Positions 44,342 through 56,670 of a stretch of DNA of 64,000 bases are shown one piece after another; positions within the stretch are counted from its first letter, which is position 1; the number at the start of each line of letters is the position of its first letter. The notes under the pieces are model-generated. The model was not told the origin of the DNA. It worked only from the letters and a program-made list of their open reading frames with translations, and ran no database searches. Source of the DNA: Prochilodus magdalenae (Eukaryota > Chordata > Actinopteri > Characiformes > Prochilodontidae); the NCBI GenBank assembly GCA_024036415.1, contig JAMWET010006936.1, positions 1,964,001 to 2,028,000 of the forward strand, in the 5' to 3' direction. Made by a program: the position numbers and the translations under genes.

Positions 44342-44965
44342 CATAAGAACATGAAGCACCATAGGTGGAGAATGATCTTTTCTTTTTCGGAACAGTAGAG
44401 CTTTAGACCAAGAACATACAAAAAGAAATAAGGACTCCACCTGAGCAGAACCACATCTACACTGTCAACCTTACAGTATGTGCCTGCAGAAGCATTTGAG
44501 CCCATGTTGCAAGACAACACAGACCAAAACTATCAAGACATACTAATTTGTGCCCACTGATAGCCACTTCTAGTGAGCATCAAGCTATTTCTCGTTTCCC
44601 ACATTTGCTGGGAAGTACATGACACTGACGCTAGATACCATACAGTGAATATATAAAATACAGTTGCAGATCAGGTCATCTATTTAAAAAACACCTGCAC
44701 CACAGACTCAATCGAAACAGTCAAGGAAGGAATGAACAGGATCAGTATCAACACACTTGATCAGGGCCACATTAAAGCAAACTGTTACTAGCAAGTCCTC
44801 GTTACCTTTTAATTTTCTGAGATTCGTATGAAAGGACCTTAATTTTCAAAAAAGACCAAGTGCTGGCTGCTTGTTTCTTCGCTGCCTGTTTTCTCCATAA
44901 AGAGGTCAGAATCGAGTTCCTTGGGAACGAGGCCAGATGAAAAAAAAAAAGGTTTCTGTTCCCCT

Positions 44966-47199
44966 TCAATTTTCTACATCATCCTCCTCGCCTTCATTCT
45001 CTCCGTCATCATCTTCCATGTGCTCCTCTTCGTCCTCTTCCTCTCTGCTCTTGTCATTCTCCTCTGTGCCATTCTTCTTCTCTTTATCCTTCTTTTTCTG
45101 TTCTGATGCCTCTTTTTTGCCTTTCTGTCCTTTCTTATAGGCTGCAGAGTAAAAGAGAGCAGTTTGAATGTTTGGGATTATGAAGCTGACTACTAATATG
45201 ATGACCATTGTACTCCTAAAACTGCAGCTTTTAACAAGAAGCTGACCAGCATTGCAAATAGTTAAATGATGCTTGATCCTGTTCAAGCACAACCAGGTAC
45301 GAGCCAAAGCCTTTCATAAGATGGATCAACATCATCATGTCAGTCTCCTGAAAATATGGTCACTACAAGTGTTGTACAATATAAACACCTGGGATCAAAC
45401 GATTAATCAGGGTTACATCAAAACTGCAATTTGAGAGTGCGGAATTTCCAAATGGTATTTTTTTTAATATAGCCTGCACCCAAAAAAAACCTAATTGGGG
45501 AAATCCAACCTAATATAGAGCTTGTGAAATGCCTATAAAGGAGTTTGACCAAACCTAACATGTTTTGAGACATTACAAACACCTCCACATTCTCATTACT
45601 AGCACTCTGGCACCTACATTCATGGTTCAAGCCTCAAGCCAAAAAATGGCCACAAAGTGATTTAAATCGCAGCCACAGTCAGAAAGTCTCAATTCTAGAA
45701 ATGCCATGACTAGCTGGTCATTTTATTGGTGGTACTTTGTTGTCCCAGCAGTTGCTTTGTAGGTGTACAATTACTGACTAGCCCATCTGTTACTGCACAA
45801 CATCTTGCCTACTCTACCACATCCATTGGTGGAAAGGAACCACCACATGATCAGCAGGTATTACTCTCAGAACCACTGGCATGGAAGTGCTTGTCTAACC
45901 AGCTGGTTTGCTGTGCCTGATAAAAACGTGTGCCAGTGTAACACACTCTGGCATGCCACAACCATTTGATCACTCAGCTGATCCAGAACAATCCAGAGAG
46001 TGTCTAGCCAGTAGTGGTACTATTTTGCTTTTCGTTTGAGGGACCAGGCAGGTGGGGGTTAATAAATTCATCAATAGCTGGGCTACATTAAATTTTTAAC
46101 CTACAAAAATGCACCTGCTTAGTAGCCATATGTGATTAAATGGCCTATGAACATGAGTATTACTTTCTACATCACCTGTAGGCATCACCTGGGACCCCCA
46201 TGACCGAAGCCTACTTGCTCAGACACAAAAACTCTTAGTGAAAGCTTCTAAAAGAGTGTTCTTCCATGAGTTACCTTCAAGAGCCTCCCGCAGGGGTGGT
46301 AAGAAACGCTCAAATTCCATCTCCTCCATAGCTGCCATCACATCCCCAGCATTGAGTGTCTTCCTTTTAGCTTTCATGGCAAAACTGTTGGCACTGGTAA
46401 AGTCACAAAGTCATTTTTTAATTATTGTGAATTACTGACCAATGTGTGCAAGAGATACACACTGAACTATGATCTTTATACATACCATGATGTTGCATAG
46501 AGAACAAATACACTGGCAGCTTGAGATATTGCCTTTCTCGCCTCTTTGGACACATTTACTCCATCTGGCAACTGAAAAAACAAATGAGAAGGATTTAAAG
46601 TTACACGCATGCTTTGATTTACAAAGTCAACCACTAAGTGGCTGATTTCCGAGGCTGCTACCACAAGCTTAATCTTTGCCAAGTCTGTTTCACAATTTCA
46701 CCCCTACAAGAAACCCAGACTATTGAAGACATACAGACAGGTACATGCCCAATACCAGTTAAATAATTAAGAAAACGTTTTAACTAGTATGTTGCCATAT
46801 TGAATGTTTCTTCTTATATTTGTCCACTATTTCTCATTTAACTCATTCATATTATATGAATAAAATACACACACATGCATATATACATACATACATACAT
46901 ACACACACACACAAATATATATATAAACAAATAAATAAACATATATACAGAGAGAGTTGGAGGCTTAAACCTCAGAAAATAGTGATGAACAACAGAACAG
47001 GTGTCAGGTCTCGCTGGCACTGTGCCATGAACTAAAGCGCATGTGATGAAGTGGAATGAAAGACCACTTAATCGGGGAAACCCCCTGAATCGTAAATCTA
47101 CAAGGGTTTTCACTTTATAATAACTTTACTTACAGCCTCTTTGATGATGCGGGTGATTACAGCATTGGGAAGATTCAGGTCCTCTGGTCTCTCGGCCAT
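44966..47199 (-). CDS. pole3: DNA polymerase epsilon subunit 3 (histone-fold, CHRAC17)
   Basis: Small histone-fold protein that pairs with POLE4 in DNA polymerase epsilon and with CHRAC1 in the CHRAC remodeller. Exons in order: 47134-47199, 46486-46571, 46275-46393, 44966-45141. They sum to 447 nt, giving 148 aa; human POLE3 is 147. The N-terminus is [11 protein letters not shown]. The histone fold spans about residues 10-90, with [15 protein letters not shown] and Lys-Arg-Lys-Thr-Leu-Asn-Ala as helix and loop landmarks. The last exon is a Lys-rich then Asp/Glu-rich tail (about residues 92-148) ending Asp-Asp-Val-Glu-Asn. It is tail to tail with rpl12. Confidence 0.98.
46883..46912. repeat. 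(ATAC)n and (CA)n microsatellite
   Basis: Four to five ATAC units run into a CA run in the pole3 intron between the exons at 46571 and 47134. Confidence 0.9.
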
Positions 47200-47511
47200 A
47201 CTTAAAGGCAGCTAAGCAGTTAGCTAGCTAGCTACACTCACGAGGGGCTACCTGGCTTCGCGTTAACTTGCTCAACTGTACAAAAGTAGAACTAAATTTA
47301 CAGTTTAAGAAATACGGAGGTGTTTCGGAACGCTGCAAAGTAGTGAAATAGCAAGGTGCGTTTGAACAAACAGCAACACAAAATAGCAATCCGCCAAACT
47401 ATTAGCCAAGTTAGCGAAGTAAGTTAGCCAACTAGCTCACTTTCTGGCTGGAATATACAGCTGACGCCGCACAAGAACGGTAGCTATATCGAGTACAACA
47501 CACTGCAGTCT

Positions 47512-47707
47512 ATTGGCGGATCAGCTCCGCGGCTGTACAGTGTTAATGATGATATTTTAATCAGATCAGATTGTGTTTGTAGTTCTGAGTGGACTGAAGT
47601 GAAAGAAACTCGCTTGTTCGTCTTCGGTCCCGCTAGAACATCCAAACCCGCGAGTTCAACCTTTCACCTTTACACTCTCACACGCGACGTCACACAACAC
47701 AACCAAT
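47512..47707 (-). promoter_or_regulatory. pole3: pole3 upstream region with CCAAT and CRE-like sites
   Basis: ATTGG at 47512-47516 is a CCAAT box in the sense of pole3, about 315 bases before the ATG. A CRE-like GACGTCAC lies at 47686-47693, and a CCAAT in the other orientation at 47703-47707. There is no TATA box. The start site is not defined. Confidence 0.45.
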
Positions 47708-47719
47708 AGAGGACACGCG

Positions 47720-49040
47720 AGGATTATTATTTATTATTGTTTTCTAAATGTGTTTCGGATAGACTTGGACAGTTTTGTAGTTGATGGTGATTTTTCTCTG
47801 TACGTGGAAATGTTTTAATTGGTTTTATTATAAAGTTAATTTAAATATTTTAAAATATCACAAAATATCACAAACATGAATACAACCTAATAAGATCAAG
47901 CACTTGTTCAGGATTTAACGTGAGATTAGACTGTAAAAATCTTATATTGTACTCAACAAATAAAAAAATCTGTAAAACAAAGTTTTTTTATTTAATTTGC
48001 ATTTATGGTGCCTGGCTTTATATGGACACATTTATTATTTACTTTAAGAAGTAAATAAAAATATGATATTATTAAAATATATTTTTTATTTATATTTTAT
48101 CCGAATAATCTTTTTGATTTAATATTGTAGACAGTTTTTTACTATGGTGTGATTTTGACTGTAGCTCATTACCTGTTAAAGAGGAACCCCCACCCTAACA
48201 CCCTAGTTATCACATAAAATGGTTGGAAATACATTTTCTGATGTCTGAAACGTAATTTATAATGTCTTTGATAGTTTTTCAAAAATGTATTTTAATCCAT
48301 GAATTTTAATCCATCCATGCTGAAGAGCCATGGGTAGCTAACAGCTAGGGTAAATGTAATTTAAGTGATAGGAGCAGCAGCTATTTAGTTAGCAGCAGCT
48401 AGCTCTAAACAGTGGGTACAGTAATAACAGCTCTAAGGTAAATGTGAGGTAACAGGTCATGTGACTGTATAAGTATGCTACACACTCTATCTCAATGCTA
48501 TAGAAATACCATGTTATACACTAGTGTGCAGTTGGATTTGGTGTAAATTGATTCATGGCTGCCTTAAAAATGTGGATTAATTTATCACCAGATGGGTTCA
48601 AATCCAGGCCTTATAAGTCATTGGCATTATTCCATGGTAGTCTATGGGCTGGATCAAAGTAGCAACTGTTGAGTAGAACTGATCCATCACTCATCACTCA
48701 CTGGCTGTGTTTGAAATGGCACACCAATATAGTGCACACTGTATACGGCTGAAGCATATTCAGTATAGTGGCAGATAATTTGGCTCGTTTCAATCATGTA
48801 CAAAAAGCTACAGTATACATTGAGATAATTTCACTTACTAAAATCACTTAAAATGAGCAATAATTATCTAGAAACATCTTAAACAACCATATTTAACCAA
48901 ATCACTTTTTGTAGTGTGTGGGACACTTTTGGTGGTTGGCCAGGGCTGAGAGTGGATTAGTGTATCAGCATATGTTTACCAGAACTGGCCCCCATGCACA
49001 TCTGGGAACGCAACAACAAAATCAGCTGCATATATGATAT
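47720..49040. other. AT-rich gene-free stretch upstream of pole3
   Basis: Very AT-rich between about 47.8 and 48.2 kb. No convincing exon, RNA gene or classified repeat seen. Confidence 0.5.
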
Positions 49041-49049
49041 ATACATCTA

Positions 49050-49725
49050 CACATTCATTGGCTATTCTATCAGCTTCATTTACCATACAGATGCACTCGG
49101 TAGTTCTACAAATACAGACTGAAGTCTATCTATATCTCTGCATACTTTGTAAATCTTCTTTAATCCTGTTCTTCAGTGATTAGGTGTGTTAGTGCGTGTT
49201 GTGCTGGTGTAAGTGGATTAGATACAGCAGTGCTACACCTCAGTGTCACTGCTGGACTGAGAATAGTCCACCAACCAAAACTATCCAGCCAACAGAAAAT
49301 GAGGCAGTGTCATGTGACCACTGATGAAGGACTAGGGGATGACCAACATAAACTGGGCAGTAACAGATAAACTTTAATCTCTGACTTTACATCTACAAGG
49401 TGGACCAGCAAGGTAGGAGTGTCTAATATGGTGTCTAAAGTGAGTGGACACAGTGTTTAAACACTCCAGCAGCTGCTGTGTCTAGTCCACTCACCCCACC
49501 ACATCAGTGTCACTGCAGTGTTCAGAGTGATCCACCACCCACATAATGCCTGCTCTGCGGTGGTCTTCTCGACATCCTGATCACTGAAGAACAGAGTGAA
49601 AGAGGATTATCAAAGTATACAGAGAATCAGATGAACTACAGTCTGTAATTGTAGAGCTTTAAAGTGCTGCTAAATGGTGGAGCTGGTAAAATGAGTGTAG
49701 ATACAAAGAGGTGTACCTAACAGTG
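49050..49725. mobile_element. Palindromic MITE, copy 2 (near full length)
   Basis: The left arm (about 49050-49155: TATCAGCTTCATTTACCATA and onward) and right arm (about 49610-49705) are inverted copies. A second pair of inverted blocks lies inside: TAGTGCGTGTTGTGCTGGTG against ACTCACCCCACCACATCAGT type, and CAGTGTCACTGC on both sides. Same family as 18.14-18.62 kb, but with the whole centre present. Confidence 0.8.
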
Positions 49726-50124
49726 GCTGGTGAGTGGTCTCTGTATGCTGAGATTTCTCCCGAGCTCTATAACAGTCTGAGTTTTTTCTTTAGGGCTTCA
49801 GTTTTTGCCCAGTTTGAGCCATTTGCAGTTCAGTCTGTTTATCTCAATCTCAGATCGTGTGAAACGACGTATGCTGAAAATGGGCAAAGGCCTTGAAAGC
49901 GTTGTGTAAAATGTGCTTCTATGATGTAAACTGCCTCTTCGTGCTAGCACGAAAACCTATACTGTGGTTATTTTTGTATTGGCAAGGCATGTTGAGTGTA
50001 TATGGTGGTCACGTAGCATTGTAATAGTCATTTATGCAAAGGTCAATGCTGGCCTCCAGTTGTGTTCAACAATTTTATGCTTGCATGGTTAAATGAATAA
50101 AAGGAATGATCATTGAAGTGTTTG

Positions 50125-50300
50125 CTGAGGCACTACTACAACTACTGGTTGGTGGACTATTCTCAGTCAAGCAGTGAAACTGAGGTGTTTAAAAACTTCA
50201 GCAGCACTGCTGTGTCTGATCCACTCATACCAGCACAGCACACACTAACATGCTGCCACCATGTCAGTGTCACTGCAGTGTGTACACGGACTAGTAACAT
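50125..50300. mobile_element. Palindromic MITE, copy 3 (central fragment)
   Basis: Contains TTGGTGGACTATTCTCAGTC, TTCAGCAGCACTGCTGTGTC then TGATCCACTCATACCAGCAC, and CATGTCAGTGTCACTGCAGT, matching in order the centre of the copy at 49.05-49.72 kb. Both long arms are missing. Confidence 0.7.
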
Positions 50301-50464
50301 TTTTAACTAAGGGACAAATAAATAGAGAACAAGAAAGAATACTGAAGAGCCAGCAAGAGGGTAGCATAAAGAGAGGTATGAATAACTGTACACATCATCT
50401 GAGGTGACATATAATTATATTATATTATAATATATATATATTATATATCTGGGGAAAAACTGTT

Positions 50465-51065
50465 GGCATGGTTGGCTTTGCTGGTTTTAATGGTCCCTAT
50501 ATCTTCTACCAGAGGGAAGTGGCTGGAAGAGGTGACGCCCAAAGGGGTCAGCTGTAATTCTGCCAGCAAGCTTCATCGCCCTGCTGTAAATGCTCTGACC
50601 GCTTTAGGTCCCTGGGTATGGTTGTGCCTGGGAACCTTAGTGATTCCACAGCGAAACCATACACCATTGAGATTGAGGGTGGTAGGGAGGCCTGGATTTC
50701 TTCTGAAGCCCACTACCATCCCTACAGTTATTTGAATGTTCAGAAACATGTTCAGAAATAATGAAAAGAAAGGGCGAGAGCATGAAACCCCATGGTACAC
50801 CGGCACTAAGGATGCAGGGGCCTGACGTATGTTTCCCTGCACCTGCTGCCTCCTGTTTGTGTGGAAATCGACAGCTGGGACAATCTGACCTGTGACCGCT
50901 CTGGCCCTATGGTACTAAAGCCAAGCTAAAGTCCAAAAACAGAAGGTCCCTGTACTGCCAAGATTCTGCAGGGCCAAGCTGACCATGTCGTCGACAGACC
51001 TGTTAGCTCTGCAGGGGAACCAGCAGAGCATTTGTATGGCCTTCCGGTGGGCTACAACCAGGCAT
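50465..51065 (-). mobile_element. LINE reverse-transcriptase relic
   Basis: Read on the minus strand across frames. Near 51000 a segment Arg-Ser-Val-Asp-Asp-Met-Val-Ser-Leu-Ala-Leu matches the fish LINE RT block that precedes the catalytic strand. Near 50640 a Gly-Thr-Thr-Ile-Pro-Arg-Asp-Leu-Lys segment matches the block after the RT core (usually Gly-Thr-Thr-Ile-Ser-Arg-Asp-Leu). Near 50500 a Gly-Pro-Leu-Lys-Pro-Ala-Lys segment marks the C-terminal end. Many stops. It is a Jockey/L2/CR1-type element, more decayed than the one at 37.4 kb. Confidence 0.7.
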
Positions 51066-51069
51066 TCAA

Positions 51070-52730
51070 AGACCTTCATGACTACAGAGGCAAGGCAACT
51101 GGTTTTCTGTCATTTACTCTAGGAACGCTGATTTTGGGATTGGAATGATGGTTGAAGTTTTAAAGCATGTGGCTCTACTTGTCCACAAGAAAAAAGAGTC
51201 ACTGCAAATCAACAGAAAGTTATTCTGACTATCCAGTGATAAATCATTTCTACCCCAATGACAGTGCCCTCTTCCTGAATGACAGTGACCCCATTTACAA
51301 GGCACAGAGGGTCACTGAATGGTTTGATGAGTGTGCAAATGATGTAAATCACAATGTTGTGGCCTTCGCAGCTGTTTAAAGGCGTCCACCTTATTCCAGC
51401 TTCATTTAGAGCTGAGAACACACAGTCCGTTTGGTCTGTTTCCCTTTTAAAACATTTCCATGATATGTTGTGCAGTTAAAAACATTGTATTGCAAACACC
51501 TAGAAAACAGCCTCCTCTTCTGACGTCATGTAGGGACTCAATAGAATAATACCGCCCCATTTGAATAGCTCCATCCAAGATGTCAGAACAACTCTCACAA
51601 AGGGTAGTTAGCTAGGAGTTAGTTAGAAGCAAGGAGCTTAACACAGATACTACTATGTTGCTGGTTACACCTGTGGGGATAAAGTTCATGTTTGATGTCG
51701 ACCTCCAGCTATAGTCAGCAAAAACCTGTACAGGAGAACACTAACCACTTTGTGCCGGACACGAAACTAGAGTTGGCTTCTTATTCGCCAGTTGCTTGTT
51801 CAGATATTCATCCTTAAAAGATGCAGCAGTAATGATCCAGTGCCTCTGTCTATCTACGTCAAGCTTTTTGTTTAAATTTCCTATTTCACCTTAAATAATA
51901 CCACTTAAGGTGGAAAGAGAAAATTTACAAAAGCAGTTAGCAAGTAAGAAGAACTTCAAACTCGCATGTCTTTCCCAACCTGTGTCAATACAGAGCAGCG
52001 TTGGCAAAGAAGCTCTCTTTACTAACTGCAGATGAGGGAAATGTATTTAAACTGTAACTATCTTCTGTGTTTCTTTGGCCGTTTAGCACCAGCTAACGGT
52101 ATTAGAGGTAATACACTGCTGTATATTGCTGTGGATCCATAATAACGTTGATGTTATTAGTTTTGTTAGTAGAATTAATGTCTGTCAGATGAACATTATT
52201 TGATCAACATGTAAAAAACGTGAGAGCAAAATAAGTGAATGTGTGCTGCCATTGGCACACAGTGTGGAAGATAGGGGTAGGGTGAGCAGTGGCTTATTGT
52301 CATTTGAATAAACAGACACTTAAACCAGCCGTCTGAACAGGGCTGTTTAGACAGGGCCAGTGCTGTAAAAGAAACGTGCTGTGCTGCTTCATGCTTGTGG
52401 TATTTTGAGAAAAGCATGCCACGTACCTTTCACAAAGACTCCAAGGAACTGTGTTAACTTGCAGAAAAGGGGTATAATGTCTCACCGCTAAATCATTTAC
52501 TCTTAATGAATAACTGTCAACTGAGTAAAAGAATACTCGTTTTTGACAAAGGATGAAACATTAGTCAAGTCATTTATTTAGCCAAATTAGACAATTCAAT
52601 TATGTAGAGTTGCAGCCCTGCAAAATGCTGATAGGTATAATGTCTGCACCTTAATTTAATAATACATGATTAATAAATAACAAGCACCAAATAAGTAATA
52701 TTTAGCCCTAGCCACTTTATACACATTAAA
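51070..52730. other. Gene-free stretch
   Basis: Several short open frames but no splice context, domain or classified repeat. The sequence looks unique. Confidence 0.4.
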
Positions 52731-52829
52731 TATTGTAAATATAAATAATGTGTCATTTTTGCATCCCATGTTACGTGTGTGGTCTTACCCAGTACAAAGT
52801 CCCAACAGTTATTTTTGGTATTTACACAC

Positions 52830-53170
52830 AGGGAGTGGCCGTCTCATTCCATCAACACTTTAAAATAACCTTCTAGTCATATGATTGAGTCATAGTTGAT
52901 TGCGGCTAACGGCGAGGAATTTCCATGACCGTGTTTTTATCTGTCATTTTCCTTTTGTTGCAGTGCCCCTCATCAAAATGTTCTGAGGTTGGTTTGATAT
53001 ATTAACTCACAGGGCAATTAGCATATGCTTTAACGCTGTGCCGTCTTTTATTGCAATTTGTTTCATTCTTTTTTCCACACTTTTGAGGGCGGTTTAATTA
53101 AAAGGCCACATCAGAGGAGTTGAGGCACGGCCTTAAAACGTTAACATGATCTAAGACATGATAGTGTTCG
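52830..53170. promoter_or_regulatory. Candidate conserved non-coding element
   Basis: A repeat-free block dense in homeodomain and POU-like cores (GGTTTAATTAAAAGG at 53091, CAATTAGCATATGC at 53015, TTTATTGCAAT at 53047), with no open frame. This is the texture of vertebrate developmental enhancers. Conservation was not tested. Confidence 0.3.
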
Positions 53171-53959
53171 GAGTGCGTTTTATGGTAATATGGTTTTTGT
53201 AATGGTTACAAGTGAGGATTTGGGTGGGAAAAGTTGCACACAGCTGGTTTTAAAACTGCTAATTCTTCACACAGAGGAGACGTGCGTTTTAAGTTCAAGT
53301 TCTTTTTTTTACCTTAAAGATTTTGGGGTATTTATAGGTTTTATAAGGTTTTATGAATCATTTTACTTTCTTTAAACATAATAGCTCCTGGCAACAAACT
53401 AGCCAGCTAATATTTGTGATCCTGTAATATCGTTCATGAGGTGTAACTTCCTAAAATGGTGAATTATAACGGGCAGTGCAGTGATTTAACAGACAAGTGT
53501 GCTTAAATGTTGATTAAACAAAAGCAAATATAACCTCTAGTCTAATCATTTAAAGGTAGAGAAGTTGGAATCATTGCTGTTGGCGGTGTTTGATCAGCCA
53601 TGTTGATATGATGTCATATGCATATGCTTTTTTAATGTTTTCTAATGAAGTATTGTTATTCTAATCTCTTATTTTAATCTAACAGTTGTAACATGTTTAC
53701 TGGACATTAGTTAACCATTGTTAATGTGTTTCAACTTATGCATAACTTCATGTTAGTTGGTCAACACTCCATGTAAAGTGTTACCCATGCATTCAACTGA
53801 TCAACCCAACTACCAGGATAGAGCGGCTAGGTCAGTCACCAGCCAACCCGGAATATGTTGGGTTTTGGATGTAGGCATTCTGATTAGTAGCAATGGAAGT
53901 TTAAATGCTGATCACCACCAAAACCAGCTTGTAGACCTGTGCTGTGCAGCAGTCCCACA

Positions 53960-54155
53960 ATGCCGTTCACCGCTGAATATCTGCAATCGTGGCTGTTGGG
54001 TCAGTCAGGCACAACAATAAGGCCCTTTCTTGCTTATGTGCAGCTGAGTGTGAAACTTCAATCATTTGCACATCTTACAATATCAAACCTACTCACCAAG
54101 TTTCACTCTTGTTGGTTGATTTGTGCAACTATTCTTTTAATGATGAGTGTATTTG
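53960..54155 (-). mobile_element. Tc1/mariner relic, copy 3 (one end)
   Basis: From CGCTGAATATCTGCAATCGT through TCACCAAGTTTCACTCTTGT to AATGATGAGTGT it matches the high-coordinate end of the copies at 7.4-7.96 and 35.9-36.1 kb. The rest is missing or unrecognisable. Confidence 0.7.
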
Positions 54156-54489
54156 CTTGCATATTTGCATATTTTCATTTTTGAAAGTAGAAGACACTGT
54201 GTGTGTAAATGGTTGTGTAGATGGTAGTGGTTATACACCCTGAAAGTTATTATACTTTACCGAATACTCACCTCACTGTAGTAAAAGCCATGGGCCGCCA
54301 ACTGCCCAGTTCTGTGACTGCTCAGTAGCTTCTATTATAAGTAAGTTTTGAGTTAGCAGGTGTTTTGTATATAAGTACACAGAAACATCATCATTGACTG
54401 TACACTACAGATGCTGCAGAGATTAGTTAGAACTGGTTCAACTCTGTTGGTTTCCAAACAAATCAACAACACATTCCAACTCATTCCAA

Positions 54490-54790
54490 CTCAACTCAAT
54501 GAGTTCACCAAGGGAGCAATATAGCATCTCCAGTTCCCCTGACTGCATATCTTTGGACTGTGGGAGGAAACCCACACAGACACCGGGAGAGTGTACAAGC
54601 TCCAGACTCCAGAGTGGTGGAAACCCTTATCCATGACCCCCAGGGAGCGTTTGAGTCTTGCCCAAGGGCACTTAAGTTCAGGGAATCAAACTGGCAACCC
54701 CTTCAGTTACAAGGCTGGTTTGACCCCACACCTATGAGGGGGCTGCGCTGCTGTGCCCCCACCCTGATACCTGGACATCAGGTCATATAT
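54490..54790. repeat. Interspersed repeat with tRNA-SINE-like end
   Basis: Contains TTTGGACTGTGGGAGGAAAC followed by CCACACAGACACCGGGAGAG, a pattern very common in teleost genomes, then a GGCAACCCCTTCAGTTACAA segment that reads like the complement of a SINE head. The family is not assigned. Confidence 0.6.
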
Positions 54791-54799
54791 CTGTAAAGA

Positions 54800-54935
54800 T
54801 TTTATGTAATAATTTTTGTGAGGGGCTTATAGAGGCATTAAACTCCTCCGGGTGTTATCTTAATCATGTAGGATCTTTATCAAAGCACGCCAAATGGCTT
54901 TGTTTGCTTCTTATCCATGCAATTTGCATATTGAG
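54800..54935. promoter_or_regulatory. Candidate conserved non-coding element with octamer
   Basis: A unique block ending in GCAATTTGCATATTG (about 54919-54933), a POU octamer-type site, preceded by TCTTTATCAAAGCACGCC (TCF/LEF-like TTTATCAAAG). No coding potential. Conservation was not tested. Confidence 0.25.
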
Positions 54936-55727
54936 AAAAAAAGAAAACATAAAATATACAATACAATACAATAAGAGGGCCCACGTAATGTTAAATTCAG
55001 CACAACAGTAATGGTATATTCAAATGTGCAGAGGTTTGGTCTCTGTTGAGGACTGTATTTCTGCATTCTGTATGTTGCAGTACATTGTTTTTCAGTGGTA
55101 CCCGTCTGAAAACCTTGCACCGCTTGACCCCTAGGAACTTGAGAAGAAACGGCTGTGTGTGAGCACTCCGTCATGTGTGTGAGCACTCCGTCGTTCCTCT
55201 CGGCTCAGTTTCCTTCTGTGGCCCTTTGCGCGGAGTCAGTGTGTGACCTCCATAGCAACGGTCCCCATCAACCCCGGAGGTTCGCAAACAAACCAACAAC
55301 ACAAATTACGACTCCTCTGAGTGATTCATTTAAGTCAACTGAAGTCGGGATTGTGTCACTTTGGAGACCCGTTTCCATGTTATTGCCATTAAATCATTAA
55401 ATATATAGGCAAACGTGGGTTATGCTTGTTTGGGTTGGAATGGGAAGGTTTACACATGAAACAGAGCGGGAGAGCAGCACCTATAGAGAGCACGGCACAC
55501 AGGCACTTACACTTCATGGGTGAATTCATCTCAACACAGCCAAGGTTCTGTAGTCGTATTCCCTGGTTTGAAAAAGCATGCAATGCAAAGCGTAGGGAGG
55601 ATAATGGGCTCTGAATTGGTGCCTCATAGTTATTTTGTTGTTGGCAGGGAATCGAATACAGGCTACAGATGTGGTAGATAGAGATCAGGCTGAAAAGCTC
55701 TGGAGTATTCCCTTATTAAGAGTCCAC

Positions 55728-55748
55728 ATCATCATCATCATCATCATT
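55728..55748. repeat. (ATC)n microsatellite
   Basis: Six to seven ATC units. Confidence 0.85.
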
Positions 55749-56164
55749 TGCTGTTAGCATAGTTAACAACATGCAGCAGCCATAAAGTGCTATTTGAGAC
55801 TTTTCCAGAGATTCCTCAGTTGAGCTGTACCTGCATGCTGATAAAGTGTTTGATGCAAATGTGTTTGATTTTGTCTCCATGATGAGAAAACAAGTGAGAA
55901 AAGTGTTTAACTGTGTTTTAATGCAATTTGTTCCTTTGCAAATCTTTGTGTTGAGGAGATTCGCCACTCAGTAATGTTTCCTAGGTTGTTAAACGATACA
56001 GGGTGCTCTTGAGTGTGTCCAAAATGAATAGATTCCTATAATCTTTTTTTATAGTTTATATATCAGTTTTTAGTGATTATACTCTTATACAGAGGGAAGT
56101 TATGCTATTGCTATTGAGGAGGAAGATCAAGGTTACCAGAAGCAATGAATGATGCTAAATTTAG

Positions 56165-56330
56165 AGGATCCTTATGGTGTCCTGCAATAGCCCATCCCAT
56201 GCAGCTTGAGTATTCTCACACAGTTCCCGCAGAGTTTGAGGTAGGGGCGGAGATCACGCCAGGCCTTCTGGACATGTGATGCGTGACAACAAGCCGCTCA
56301 TCTTGTTGCTAACCACAGTGCCTTATCATG
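56165..56330 (-). mobile_element. Tc1/mariner relic, copy 4 (other end)
   Basis: From GTGTCCTGCAATAGCCCATC to CATGTGATGCGTGACAACAA it matches the low-coordinate end of the copies at 5.68 and 35.58 kb, the part coding the transposase C-terminus on the minus strand. Confidence 0.72.
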
Positions 56331-56670
56331 TGAAATGGAAAAGATGAATGAGAAGATGCTGGTGATGAGGCTGCTAGCTTCAGCTCCATCAAGGTGGCCA
56401 GTATCATTTGTGGTTGAACAAATTACTTTCGTAATCCCATATCTAACAATATATAAAAGTCTCACTCATGCTAAACAACATGTGTTCAGCTCCTCCAGCA
56501 TCAGCGACTTCACTCACACAAAGCCACACTTCCCTCGACTGTACAAGACATCCTCCAACCGGCTCTGAGTCTGCATGATCAGCTGTGCACTGAAGGACAT
56601 CTGATGGATTCCTCATCACCACATAGTTGCCTCCAAATCTCAATGTGGCACTTCAGCATCAGCTATCTCT

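Noticed and set aside
44921..45140. Ser/Leu-rich plus-strand proteins
   Set aside because: Antisense shadows of the acidic pole3 last exon.
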